25,134 bases of DNA from a virus. Positions 14,528 to 22,272 of this stretch are shown in pieces; positions within the stretch are counted from its first letter, which is position 1; the number at the start of each line of letters is the position of its first letter. Under the pieces are notes generated by a model. That model did no database searches and was not told the DNA's origin. It saw only the letters and a program-made list of their open reading frames with translations. Made by a program: the position numbers and the translations under genes. The stretch covers positions 1 to 25,134 of IMG/VR virus record IMGVR_UViG_3300021961_000586; one strand, written 5' to 3'.

Positions 14528-15318
14528 ATTACAACGTGCATCCGTCAATTCACGATCTACTCGTCGACATCTCTTCTCTTAGTCCTTTGGACGGGAACCC
14601 ACGAAAAGGAAACGTCGATGCGATCATGTCCTCCTACAAGGAGTTCGGCCAAATTAAGCCAATAGTCATTCGCCCAAACGACGATGGGACGTCGACGGTA
14701 GTGGCAGGTAACCATCAAGTGCAGGCCGCTAAAAAACTTGGGTGGACGCACATAGCGGCAGTCAAACTGGACGCTGATGACCAAAAGGCCATTGCGTTTG
14801 CTTTAGCGGACAACAGAACAAATGAGTTGGGCTACAGCGACAGCAACCTAGTTTTTGAACTCCTGTCCGAGGTTCAGGATTCATACACGGATCTTCTGGA
14901 TGGGCTCGGGTGGGATGAATTCGAAATTGCCTACTACGACGAGCATGCAACCAAATCTAAGTACGAAAGCATCGGGAGTGAGAGCCAGTCAGGGTTTGTT
15001 GTTCCTGAAATATCAGCCCCTGCGGTGCCGTCCCCTGATCACTTCAGCGCAATGGTCAGGCAAGACGAGGACGGCGAGCACAAGATCATTGCAGGCAACA
15101 ATGCGGATCACGAGGATGCGGCAATCCGAGGCTCAACGGTAGTTACTCCGGGGGCAGCGCCAAAAGCCGTGGTCCAGTACACGATTGTCTTCGAAGACTC
15201 CGAACAGCAGAAACGCTGGTATGACTTCATCCGGTGGCTGAAGTTGCAAACGGGTTATGAGGGCGCTACAGTTTCTCAGAAATTAATGGCTTTTATTGAC
15301 GCCCATTCAGAAGTCTAA
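14524..15318 (+). CDS. ParB-like nuclease-domain protein (first of two)
   Basis: The first 130 residues match the ParB/sulfiredoxin-like fold: NPRKGN (25-30), YKEFGQIKPIVIR (38-50), VVAGNHQVQAAKKLGW (59-74) and FALADNRTNELG. In phages such proteins can act as DNA-binding regulators, nucleases or companions of modifying enzymes; true partition is unlikely without a ParA nearby. A variable linker (145-215) leads to a C-terminal module VVQYTIVFEDSEQQKRWYDF at about 216-235 with further helices. The total of 264 residues exceeds the bare domain. Start overlaps the previous stop (ATGA) and the gene lies 9 nt before a PAPS-reductase-like gene, followed by a second ParB-like gene, suggesting joint action. 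Confidence 0.85.
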   Translation: MNYNVHPSIHDLLVDISSLSPLDGNPRKGNVDAIMSSYKEFGQIKPIVIRPNDDGTSTVVAGNHQVQAAKKLGWTHIAAVKLDADDQKAIAFALADNRTNELGYSDSNLVFELLSEVQDSYTDLLDGLGWDEFEIAYYDEHATKSKYESIGSESQSGFVVPEISAPAVPSPDHFSAMVRQDEDGEHKIIAGNNADHEDAAIRGSTVVTPGAAPKAVVQYTIVFEDSEQQKRWYDFIRWLKLQTGYEGATVSQKLMAFIDAHSEV

Positions 15319-15327
15319 GGAACCATA

Positions 15328-16455
15328 GTGACCCGTCAAAGAATGTTTCTGGACGTAAATGTCCTGGAGGCTGCACGCGCCCGGATCAGGCACGTATACG
15401 ACACCTTCGATACGGTGTGTGTCCAGTTCTCGGGAGGCAAAGACTCCACGGCGGTTCTGTACCTAGCAAAAGAAGTCCACGAAGAGCGCGGACTCGGACC
15501 GGTAAAAGTAATTTTCCGCGACGAAGAGATGCTGAGCCCTGCAACCGTGTCCTACGTCGAGATGGTGCGTGATTTCGACTGGGTCGACATGGAGTGGTAC
15601 TGCTTGCCGTATGGAGCAGAGATTTGGGTACTTGGTCGCCGTCAAACCACCATTTTGTGGGGAGACAGGCGCCGAGAAGAGGGTCGATGGGTTAGGGACA
15701 TGCCTCCGGGAGCGATAACCGGCTACCACTTCGGGCTTGATCACTCGAAGAATCTCCCCCAGCCCCTTGACTATTATCAGATGCAAGGGAAGAAGGGGAG
15801 TGTTGCCTTTATCACCGGCGTTAGAGCGGCTGAATCAATGGTCCGATACAGGTCGCTGGTGCAGAAGTTGCACGAAAACTACATCGTTCATCCGTATGGG
15901 CTCAGCAAGTCCGTGCCACTCAAGTTCGCAAAGCCGATTTACGACTGGAACGTCAATGACGTATTCAAGTTTATTTCGGAAGAGCATGGTGCGCCCTATT
16001 GCGAGTACTACGACCTCGCGGCTCTAACTGGGTCCAACACCCGAGTGGGGATCCCGCTACACGCAACGGCAATCCGAAGAATTGGCGATGTTGTGGCAAC
16101 CGAGCCAGAGTTCTACGACAGGCTTTACGAGTGTTTTCCACAGATTGACGCCCAACGTCGTTGGTGGCCAGACTTTGATGTTGAAAAGTTGATCGATGAC
16201 TACGCCCAGGACGGCTGGGACGGGGTTTCGGAATTTATTTCCACCTACATCATTGGCCCCAGCAAAACCCGAAGGGCCAAATCATTTGCTGCGGAGTTTA
16301 GGAAAAAGCACATCGCTGATCCATACTCCTACCCAATCAACTACCTCATCAGAAACTTGATGTTGAGCGAGTTGGCGCGCGGCAAGTCGGTATCTCCGGT
16401 GGGCCCAAAGACTAGGGCCGATACTCAAAGAAAGAGGGAACTTAGCAATGACTGA
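15328..16455 (+). CDS. PAPS reductase-like PP-loop protein (IbrA/DndC-like)
   Basis: The 375-residue protein carries the PP-loop ATP-pyrophosphatase signature SGGKDST at 35-41, after VCVQF, with later family-like segments VKVIFRDEEMLSP, FITGVRAAESMVRYRSLV and PIYDWNVNDVFKFI. The domain activates substrates by adenylation; relatives include PAPS reductase (sulfate assimilation), DndC (DNA phosphorothioation) and IbrA. The catalytic Cys motif of genuine PAPS reductase (ECGIH) is not seen, so sulfate reduction is unlikely. It starts with GTG after AAGGA. It is flanked by ParB-like genes on both sides and overlaps the second by 8 nt, which resembles the IbrA/IbrB pairing. A role in nucleic acid modification or regulation is inference. 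Confidence 0.85.
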   Translation: MTRQRMFLDVNVLEAARARIRHVYDTFDTVCVQFSGGKDSTAVLYLAKEVHEERGLGPVKVIFRDEEMLSPATVSYVEMVRDFDWVDMEWYCLPYGAEIWVLGRRQTTILWGDRRREEGRWVRDMPPGAITGYHFGLDHSKNLPQPLDYYQMQGKKGSVAFITGVRAAESMVRYRSLVQKLHENYIVHPYGLSKSVPLKFAKPIYDWNVNDVFKFISEEHGAPYCEYYDLAALTGSNTRVGIPLHATAIRRIGDVVATEPEFYDRLYECFPQIDAQRRWWPDFDVEKLIDDYAQDGWDGVSEFISTYIIGPSKTRRAKSFAAEFRKKHIADPYSYPINYLIRNLMLSELARGKSVSPVGPKTRADTQRKRELSND

Positions 16456-16999
16456 AATGGTCGACGTGAAACATCTCAAGGAACCGTCCTGGTATGCCGG
16501 TTACACCCTGCTCCCGGATCTGCGAGTTCTGGCGTCATCTTTGGAAAGTTTCGGGCAACTGGCGCCGGTAATCGTCCACGAAGAAACCAACGAGATCATC
16601 GATGGGGTTCAGAGGTGTCGCCTTGTTTCGGAAAACAAGCACCTGCGAGAGAAATTCGATGGCCAGGTCGAGGTCAAGTGGGTTTCCGGCATCACTACAC
16701 CTGATGCGATGATTCTTCATGTCCAGATGAACAGGGGCAGGGGGACGATTAACGCTAGGCAGTTGTCAAGAATTGTGAGAAGTCTTAGGTCAGCCTGCGG
16801 ACTTACTGCTGACGATTTCAAGCGGATATTCGCTATGAGTTTTGATGAATTGGAACTCATGCTTGATGGCACGCTTCTGAAGCATCGCAAGGTCAACGCC
16901 CACTCTTACTCGCGCGCTTGGGTGCCGGTCGAAGCCCCTGCTGGAACGGTGGAAAAGGCGTCTATCAGTATCGAAAAACCACCGAACGCGGATCGTTAG
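16448..16999 (+). CDS. ParB-like protein (second; IbrB-like partner of the PP-loop protein)
   Basis: The 183 residues begin with a shorter ParB/Srx-like core: LLPDLRVLASSLESFGQLAP (21-40), VIVHEETNEIIDGVQRCRLV (41-60) and a strand VEVKWVSGI. A C-terminal helical half (TINARQLSRIVRSLRSACGL, then FKRIFAMSFDELELML) looks like a HTH-type DNA-binding part. The usual GxRR-type box is changed to DGVQRCRLV. It overlaps the PP-loop gene by 8 nt, the tightest coupling in the trio. IbrB-type ParB proteins act with IbrA-type PP-loop proteins; the same partnership is likely here but unproved. Confidence 0.8.
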   Translation: MTEMVDVKHLKEPSWYAGYTLLPDLRVLASSLESFGQLAPVIVHEETNEIIDGVQRCRLVSENKHLREKFDGQVEVKWVSGITTPDAMILHVQMNRGRGTINARQLSRIVRSLRSACGLTADDFKRIFAMSFDELELMLDGTLLKHRKVNAHSYSRAWVPVEAPAGTVEKASISIEKPPNADR

Positions 17000-17023
17000 T
17001 CCAGGCCAGCACTCTTTGCTTGG

Positions 17024-17061
17024 TGGTACACTCTATCTGAACCACCCATAAGGAGTAGGCA
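17024..17061 (+). promoter_or_regulatory. Possible promoter and ribosome binding site of the tail operon
   Basis: TGGTACACT (17024-17032) fits an extended -10 element (TGn-TAnnnT), and AAGGAG lies at 17050-17055 before ATG 17062. No clear -35 is found at the proper distance. It stands in the 62-nt gap where the DNA-processing genes end and the connector and tail genes begin, a natural place for a late promoter. Confidence 0.3.
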
Positions 17062-17217
17062 ATGAATACACCCGATGAAGGTGACGACTTCCGAGGCACG
17101 GCGGGTCGTGTCAGGCGCGCAGTTCGTTCAATCTTTCAGCGCAATAGGCGTCGGCGAGGTACTGGTGGGGTCGCCCAGGAGCGCCTCCGAGATATTCTCC
17201 GCCGTCGTCGCGGCTGA
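17062..17217 (+). CDS. Arg-rich 51-residue basic protein
   Basis: The frame encodes 51 residues ending in RLRDILRRRRG and stops with TGA at 17215-17217. It has about 17 arginines in two clusters (QRNRRRRG and ILRRRRG). Coding is supported by an almost perfect AAGGAG 6 nt before the ATG and by its place filling the gap before the connector gene, with the next start 11 nt after the stop. The charge suggests binding to DNA, RNA or the acidic head protein. No family recognised. Confidence 0.65.
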   Translation: MNTPDEGDDFRGTAGRVRRAVRSIFQRNRRRRGTGGVAQERLRDILRRRRG

Positions 17218-17228
17218 GGTTAGTCACC

Positions 17229-17858
17229 ATGCTGGTGACCGTTAATGACCTGTCCACCTTCATGGACGTCAAGTTTTCGCTGCTTCAGCAGGATGCATGC
17301 GAATACGTCCTGGAGGGGTTGGAGGCTGAATTGGAGGCCTATCTGGGCCGCCCAATTTCCGTTCAGGCGTTTGAGGAAGAAATTCGTTTGGAGTCCAACC
17401 ATGTGGGGATCCCGATGTCGTCATTCTTCTACAACACCTCCCTCGATACAACGATGTCACCGGTTACGTACACGCAACCCCCTACCACTGTCTACCTTAA
17501 GCACAGTCCAGTTGCTTCCGTAACATCGGTTACCGTTAGCCAGCCACAGACTGGCACTACTCAGGTGATGACTCAGAATAGAGACTATGTTGTCCGTAAA
17601 TACGGGATTGACCTCTATCGCGGCTTTGCGGACGATCTTGTCACGATTGAGTACACGGCAGGCCTGAACGACCCATCGGCAACGCGATTGTTCAAGTTGA
17701 TGATTCTCCGAGCAGCAACTCGTGAAGTGCAGAATATGCACGACGACGTGGTCGGTGTAAAAGATCTTGAGCCACGAAATGTTGCCCCAATGGAGACTGG
17801 GTTTCTTGAGAAAGAACTGATGGCAGTCAAGAGGTATCGGCGCGTCAGGGTCTCCTAA
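17229..17858 (+). CDS. Head-tail connector protein (gp6-like)
   Basis: The 209-residue protein fits the gp6-like connector/adaptor family that docks under the portal: an N-terminal helical part (DACEYVLEGLEAELEAYLGR), a beta-rich middle (TTVYLKHSPVASVTSVTV, then YVVRKYGIDLYRGFADDLVT, IEYTAGL) and a helical C-terminus (FKLMILRAATREVQNMHDD). The pattern 'V.sVtsV...' followed by 'Y.v...gi' is typical. GAGG lies 9 nt before the ATG. The stop overlaps the next start by one base (TAATG), and gene order connector, gpG-like, terminator, sheath is the standard one. Confidence 0.83.
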   Translation: MLVTVNDLSTFMDVKFSLLQQDACEYVLEGLEAELEAYLGRPISVQAFEEEIRLESNHVGIPMSSFFYNTSLDTTMSPVTYTQPPTTVYLKHSPVASVTSVTVSQPQTGTTQVMTQNRDYVVRKYGIDLYRGFADDLVTIEYTAGLNDPSATRLFKLMILRAATREVQNMHDDVVGVKDLEPRNVAPMETGFLEKELMAVKRYRRVRVS

Positions 17859-18334
17859 TGAGAATCAGAGTCGACATCAAATATGATGACGATGAGGCCC
17901 AAGACCTTGTTGATGACATCAAACGACGAGGACGAGACTTTCGCCCGTTTTTTCGGGAAGTAAGGAAGGAACTTCAGTTCGCGTTTTCGAGAAACTTCAC
18001 TACAAACGGCCTAGAAGTCGGAGGTTGGGCTCCACTCGATCCAGGGTATGCCGCCTGGAAGTCAGTGCATTTCCCTGGAGCGAAACCCATGATTCAAACT
18101 GGCGAATTATTCCGAAGCCTTGCGTCTCTACGGGGTCGCAACAATGAGATTGATAGGCACAGTGCTCGATTTGGGACGAATGGCATTAAATACGCAAGTT
18201 TCCATCAATACGGAACTAGCAAGATGCCTAAGCGTGAAATAGTTTTCATCCCTGCAGGCGCGGAGAAAGAGTGGTCGCGAATGGCTGTCAAGTATCTGGC
18301 AGGGGATAACAAAGTGGAGTTTCTGAATGATTGA
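17858..18334 (+). CDS. Phage virion morphogenesis protein (gpG / tail completion-like)
   Basis: The 158-residue protein shows features of the Mu gpG / P2 gpS-like tail completion family: WAPLDPGYAAWK (54-65), then IQTGELFRSL (80-89), then FGTNGIKYASFHQYGTSKMP (106-125) followed by KREIVFIP. These proteins finish the tail end so it joins the head. It is between the connector and the presumed tail terminator, with 1- and 8-nt overlaps on the two sides. Confidence 0.83.
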   Translation: MRIRVDIKYDDDEAQDLVDDIKRRGRDFRPFFREVRKELQFAFSRNFTTNGLEVGGWAPLDPGYAAWKSVHFPGAKPMIQTGELFRSLASLRGRNNEIDRHSARFGTNGIKYASFHQYGTSKMPKREIVFIPAGAEKEWSRMAVKYLAGDNKVEFLND

Positions 18335-18953
18335 CCTAATGCATGGCCCGCAATTCGCGAAAACTTTCGTTACGAATTATCTATCGCTTGATATGCCGCG
18401 TCGTCTCGTGCAATATCGGAATGGCTGGAATGTAGATGACATTGCCTTGCCGAACCCAGTTAAATATTTGGAGTACGAACCAATCGCTCTCGATGAGTGG
18501 CCGACCATCATCACTGTCGCGATATCAACGGCAGGCATGGAGCGCATCGATTTTGACCGCCAGCACCCGCTGTACAGGGTTACATACAATATGCGTACCT
18601 ACGTATGGGTACGCACTGAAGGTTCGGCCGAAACGACAACGATGAGAGACCAGTTGACAACCGTCGTCCGATCCGCCTTGCTTGATAGGCCGTGCCTGAA
18701 TGCTACCGACCCCAGGAACACGTTTCAGGCGATGATTGACGAGTCAACGATGAGAGAAGAATTTTCTGACCTCACGCTGCTGAAAGGCGAGCGAGTCCTG
18801 GCGGGGGCCTACATCGCTTATGACATGCACATCAACGAAATCGTGATGCGCGAACCCCTTGGCACAATCAGCGAGATTGACCTTCAGACCCTGAATACCT
18901 CACTCACCAATAGGCTTCGGCTGACTAACGAGGCGGGAGAATCATATGTCTGA
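18327..18953 (+). CDS. Probable tail terminator / tail completion protein
   Basis: The 208-residue protein has no unique motif I can name, but its place directly before the sheath module and its pattern (LEYEPIALDEWPTIITVAIS, then YRVTYNMRTYVWVRTEG, TTTMRDQLTTVVRSALLDRP) fits proteins that cap the tail tube at the head side. The segment 'Y.v.y.mr.yvWv' followed by a helical stretch is common in such neck proteins. It overlaps its neighbours by 8 nt on both sides. The assignment rests mainly on gene order. Confidence 0.62.
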   Translation: MIDLMHGPQFAKTFVTNYLSLDMPRRLVQYRNGWNVDDIALPNPVKYLEYEPIALDEWPTIITVAISTAGMERIDFDRQHPLYRVTYNMRTYVWVRTEGSAETTTMRDQLTTVVRSALLDRPCLNATDPRNTFQAMIDESTMREEFSDLTLLKGERVLAGAYIAYDMHINEIVMREPLGTISEIDLQTLNTSLTNRLRLTNEAGESYV

Positions 18954-19221
18954 CTGCGTTTGCAAGAAACTGCAACATTGGCTTGACGCAGTAGCAATGG
19001 ACTATCGGCGGAAAGACTGTGTTGTGGTTTACAATAGGACAACCAAAATCATTGAAACTTGCCCTGCAGGGCACGTCGTGTCATTTGGCGAAACCGCTCT
19101 GGTCGATCCAAATTTCCCGGCAGTTTCACGGTCCATTGAGGCCAAGGATCTAAAAATTGAAGCCCAGTTTGACTGGCTGGGCAACCAAATTCGCAGCACG
19201 AATAGTGAGGATATGGCATGA
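18946..19221 (+). CDS. Small protein of unknown function in the neck/tail operon
   Basis: The 91 residues hold Cys at 4, 6 and 24, and CPAGHVVSFGETALVDPNFP in the middle. It has a mainly beta character after a short helical start (KKLQHWLDAVAMDYRR). GGGAG precedes the start, and it overlaps its neighbours by 8 nt upstream and 4 nt downstream, so it is almost certainly translated. Family not recognised. Confidence 0.75.
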   Translation: MSDCVCKKLQHWLDAVAMDYRRKDCVVVYNRTTKIIETCPAGHVVSFGETALVDPNFPAVSRSIEAKDLKIEAQFDWLGNQIRSTNSEDMA

Positions 19222-19601
19222 TCAAGGCAACGATTATCAAGAAAGACGGCGTGGACGCCTGTCTTGCCGAGGGTCTTCATGTCCTGAAGAACACTCGCCC
19301 CTACTCGGTTACATACACCGAATCAGGGCATACGCTGGGCATGAAAGAAATTGTTGCAATCAGCGCTTTAGATGACGTAACAAAAAAGGCAATCGCCGAC
19401 GGAATCCTCATCGTCCTGGGAGAGCCGAGCAGGAAGGCTGCAAAGGCTGCCCCCAAGAAGCAAGACGAAACTCCCCAGGTGGTCGATGAGACTCCCGTCA
19501 AGGAAAAAGTGGCAGAAGTTGAGGCTCCGAAGGAAGCCGAAGAGTTGGTTGAATCACAATCAACTGCGCCAGAAGTGGGCTCTGACGACGTCAACCTCTG
19601 A
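19218..19601 (+). CDS. Small protein with variable acidic/Lys-rich tail
   Basis: The 127 residues have a compact domain (residues 1-72; ATIIKKDGVDACLAEGLHVL, then GHTLGMKEIVAISALDDVTK) and a low-complexity tail of Glu, Lys, Pro, Val and Ala (KAAKAAPKKQDETPQVVDE onward). The tail is probably unstructured. The start overlaps the previous stop (ATGA), and the last gene before sheath is a common place for a neck or chaperone-like protein. Function not recognised. Confidence 0.75.
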   Translation: MIKATIIKKDGVDACLAEGLHVLKNTRPYSVTYTESGHTLGMKEIVAISALDDVTKKAIADGILIVLGEPSRKAAKAAPKKQDETPQVVDETPVKEKVAEVEAPKEAEELVESQSTAPEVGSDDVNL

Positions 19602-19701
19602 TACTCTTATCAAGGATAGTTGCACGGAGTCCATAAAGGGTTTTGTACAATAAAAGGAGACCCCTGTCGGGGAATCAGCACAACCAACGGGATGGTTCAA
19701 T
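19602..19701 (+). promoter_or_regulatory. Candidate promoter and small hairpin upstream of the sheath gene
   Basis: The 100-nt gap, long for this window, holds a TACAAT at 19646-19651, a good -10. The nearest -35-like TTGCAC lies 20 nt upstream, a loose fit. A short CCCC-tgtc-GGGG hairpin follows (19661-19672), after an AAGGAGA that is too far from the ATG to serve as its ribosome binding site. A separate promoter would suit the high need for sheath protein, but this is weakly supported. Confidence 0.35.
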
Positions 19702-21156
19702 ATGCCTGGCATTAGAATTTCAACGGCAGTCCGCACTGGGCCCACGACAGATACTGTTCGCGAGTCGTCTCAGGCTTTCTTCGTGGGTAAGGCCCTTCGT
19801 GGCCCGACCGATCGCGCCGTGCTCATCGGAAGCATGGAAGAGTATGAGAGCCACTACGGGGGCTACGTCTCCTGGTCGTATCTCCACCCGACAGTGCAGA
19901 CCTTCTTTGAAGAAGGTGGCACACAGTGTTGGATTTCCCGAGTCGTGGGAACCGGCGCAACCGAAGGTTCGTTGACTCTTGACGATTCCGCCGCCGCCGA
20001 TGCCCTTACCTTTACTGCGGTCGGAGAGGGCGATTGGAGCACGGCGATCGAGGTTGCCGTTGTCGCCGGTGGAGCGTCGGGCACCGTGAATGTCCAGTTG
20101 TACGCCGACTCTGTCCTTGTGTTTGCTACTGGCGACTGCTCGACCAACGACCAGATTGTTGGAAAGTTTGCTCGCAACGCCACGGCGAGCCGTCTTGTCA
20201 GTGTTTCGAATGACGGCGGCGACTTGGTTGCCGTAGCGGCGTCTACCCCTCTTTCGGCGGGAGATGATCAGCGTGCGGCCATTGTGACCCAGGACTACGT
20301 GGACGGCCTTGGCCTCTTCCTCGATTCGTACGGAACGGGATCGGTTTCCTGCCCGGAGACGGCTGCGGTCGCCATGTATCAGGGCCTCCTTGATCATGCC
20401 AACAACAACAGCCGCATTGCGCTTCTGCACACGGATGCTGGAGTCACCGACCCGACGACATTCGCTCGCACCATCACGGCAACTGAAGGAAACACCGAGC
20501 ACGGCGGCCTTTTCTGGCCCTGGGTGTACGCCCCCACTGGAACTCTGGGCGTCAATCGCCTGATTCCGCCGGTTGGATACGTCGCAGCCTGTCGTGCCCG
20601 AGTGCATAACCAGACGGGCGCTCATGTCCCCTACGCAGGACTGGTTTCCTCGGCCCGCTTCGTCAACGGCCTGGAACAGGACGTGGCCAAGCAGACCGCC
20701 GACGCCCTCGATGCAGTGCGAGTCAACGTGATTCGCACTATTGCTAACAGCATCCGCGTGTACGGAGCCCGCACATTGACCTCGGACGAAGAGAACTTCC
20801 GCTACCTGACCGCTCAGGAAGTGGTCAACTCCATCGTCGTCGACTCCTACCGCTCGCTTGAGGATCTCGTCTTTAGCACGATTGACGGACGGAACACCGT
20901 CTTTGCCTCAATCGAAGCCAAACTTATCGGTGTTCTTGAGCCGATGCGCGTGGCGGGAGCACTGTACGAGGCCTTCGATGCCCAGGGAGCACGCATTGAC
21001 TACGGCTACACCGTGAAGTGCGATTCTTCGCTCAACCCCGTCACTCAGTTGGCTGATGGTCTCATTCGGGCCAAGGTCGGTGTCCGGGTGTCGAGCGTTG
21101 GAGACCGCATTGAGGTCGACATCGTCAAGAGCAACTTGACCAACTCGGTCGTCTGA
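19702..21156 (+). CDS. Contractile tail sheath protein
   Basis: The 484-residue protein fits the phage tail sheath family, which forms helical rings around the tube and contracts at infection. The N-terminus (PGIRISTAVRTGPTTDT, then QAFFVGKALRGPTDRAVLIG) resembles the usual start of the family, and the C-terminal third has IRTIANSIRVYGARTLTSDE and NFRYLTAQEVVNSIVVDSYR, typical of the conserved inner domain, ending in a beta strand (RIEVDIVKSN). The inserted middle region (about 90-190) is variable as in other sheaths. It is followed 14 nt later by the tube gene. This is the gene that sets the morphotype. Its own ribosome binding site is weak (GGGATGG). Confidence 0.95.
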   Translation: MPGIRISTAVRTGPTTDTVRESSQAFFVGKALRGPTDRAVLIGSMEEYESHYGGYVSWSYLHPTVQTFFEEGGTQCWISRVVGTGATEGSLTLDDSAAADALTFTAVGEGDWSTAIEVAVVAGGASGTVNVQLYADSVLVFATGDCSTNDQIVGKFARNATASRLVSVSNDGGDLVAVAASTPLSAGDDQRAAIVTQDYVDGLGLFLDSYGTGSVSCPETAAVAMYQGLLDHANNNSRIALLHTDAGVTDPTTFARTITATEGNTEHGGLFWPWVYAPTGTLGVNRLIPPVGYVAACRARVHNQTGAHVPYAGLVSSARFVNGLEQDVAKQTADALDAVRVNVIRTIANSIRVYGARTLTSDEENFRYLTAQEVVNSIVVDSYRSLEDLVFSTIDGRNTVFASIEAKLIGVLEPMRVAGALYEAFDAQGARIDYGYTVKCDSSLNPVTQLADGLIRAKVGVRVSSVGDRIEVDIVKSNLTNSVV

Positions 21157-21170
21157 TCAAGGAGTAATTC

Positions 21171-21632
21171 ATGGCAAAGGTTTCACAGCGTCAGGTTTTG
21201 GCGGATATTGCGCCGGTCAATTCCACGCACCCTAAGTGGGAGGGCTTCCGGTTCGCCCAGGTTTCGGGTGGAGAAATCACGGCATCAGTCGAAAAGATCT
21301 ATGAGGGTGGGGCCAAGTTCCCCACGGTGCTCTGCGCTCCCTTCGAGATTGGCGACATCACGTTGACTGCTCACTACGACGACGACCGGATTCAGAGCGA
21401 TGGGGCATCGGGTCTTGCGAACAAGATCGCCCGCCTCCGCAGTCTCGTCGGCCAGGCCTACTACAACATCAACGTCAAGACCTATAACTGCGATATCGAA
21501 GTTATCGGAACTGACCGGGTCTACCCCAGCGCTCTGCTGGTCGGTTTGACCGAGCCGGAGGGCGATTCCTCCTCTGGGGCGCCGGCCACGTTCTCGATGA
21601 CATTCGCTATCCAGAATGTGAACGCATCGTAA
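21171..21632 (+). CDS. Tail tube protein
   Basis: The 153-residue protein follows the sheath directly with AAGGAG upstream. It has a beta-rich pattern (WEGFRFAQVSGGEITASVEK, then IGDITLTAHYDDD, then YNINVKTYNCDIEVIG) and a C-terminal FSMTFAIQNV strand, as expected of the tube that lies inside the sheath and carries the DNA. Length fits. The call rests on fold-like pattern and on the universal sheath-tube order. Confidence 0.88.
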   Translation: MAKVSQRQVLADIAPVNSTHPKWEGFRFAQVSGGEITASVEKIYEGGAKFPTVLCAPFEIGDITLTAHYDDDRIQSDGASGLANKIARLRSLVGQAYYNINVKTYNCDIEVIGTDRVYPSALLVGLTEPEGDSSSGAPATFSMTFAIQNVNAS

Positions 21633-21655
21633 TAACATCTTGACAATGGTGTAGT

Positions 21656-21700
21656 CGGGCATTGCCCGGGGTTGGCAACTCGTCCTTAGGGGCGAGTTGC
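21656..21700 (+). terminator. Tandem hairpins after the tail tube gene, terminator- or processing-like
   Basis: The 112-nt gap after the tube gene contains CGGGC-att-GCCCG (21656-21668), then GCAACTCG...CGAGTTGC (21675-21700), a perfect 8-bp stem extended by three inner pairs (one G-T) around a TTAG loop. No T-run follows, so strong Rho-independent termination is doubtful. Partial termination or mRNA end protection would lower chaperone and tape measure expression relative to sheath and tube. Confidence 0.55.
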
Positions 21701-21744
21701 TGCGTTTGCGCCACAAAGAAGAAACTATGTGCTAGGTTTCTCGC

Positions 21745-22272
21745 ATGGCAAATGACTCCCTCTACCACGACGACGACGCTGAGCAGAAGGCTAAGCCTGC
21801 GCAAAAGAAGGCGTCCGAAAACACCCTGCTAGATAGGCTTCGGGAGACAATCTCGAAGAAAGTTGAACGCCCGCTGGTCTTGGTCGAAGTCCCCGATCGA
21901 GAAGGCGTGTACGTTCGGGTCAGCCCGAACATTTCTCAGAACCAGATGCGGTCTTGGCGACGTAATGCTGGGGAAGAGACCAAGGCGGGCATGGACCCGA
22001 CCAAGTTCTCGGCTTACGTGATTGGCCATACGACAGTTGGCTTTGAAATTGACGGCGAGGAAGTGCTCGATTCCGAGGGCCTTTCCATGAACTTCGCTTC
22101 TGCGGAAGTGCTGAATATGACCGGCACCGACCGGCCGGTTCCGGACGCAGTACGAGCGTTTTTTGGCACCGACCCGCATCTTGAAGCCGCTGCCCTGGCG
22201 ATCCTTGAGGCAGCCGGCTATGGGGACACGGTGGAAACTGTGGACCCTACGAAGAAGTCTTCGACGAATTAG
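21745..22272 (+). CDS. Tail assembly chaperone, short (G-like) product
   Basis: The 175-residue protein lies between tube and tape measure, the position of the lambda G/GT type tail chaperones. It has an acidic/Lys-rich N-terminus, a beta region (PLVLVEVPDREGVYVRVSPN), and a helical end (LEAAALAILEAAGYG) before VETVDPTKKSSTN. These proteins hold the tape measure during tail assembly. The 0-frame ends at TAG 22272, while the -1 frame continues without a stop to 22445, so a longer GT-like form is expected. The start has only a weak AGG upstream. Confidence 0.83.
   Translation: MANDSLYHDDDAEQKAKPAQKKASENTLLDRLRETISKKVERPLVLVEVPDREGVYVRVSPNISQNQMRSWRRNAGEETKAGMDPTKFSAYVIGHTTVGFEIDGEEVLDSEGLSMNFASAEVLNMTGTDRPVPDAVRAFFGTDPHLEAAALAILEAAGYGDTVETVDPTKKSSTN

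Noticed and set aside
19720-20625. Minus-strand frame of 301 residues opposite the sheath gene
   Set aside because: It lies wholly inside the sheath coding region, is rich in Arg and Ser as antisense frames are, and matches no family.
21640-21645. TTGACA as a -35 promoter element before the chaperone gene
   Set aside because: No -10 element is found 15-19 nt downstream; that stretch is the CG-rich hairpin.
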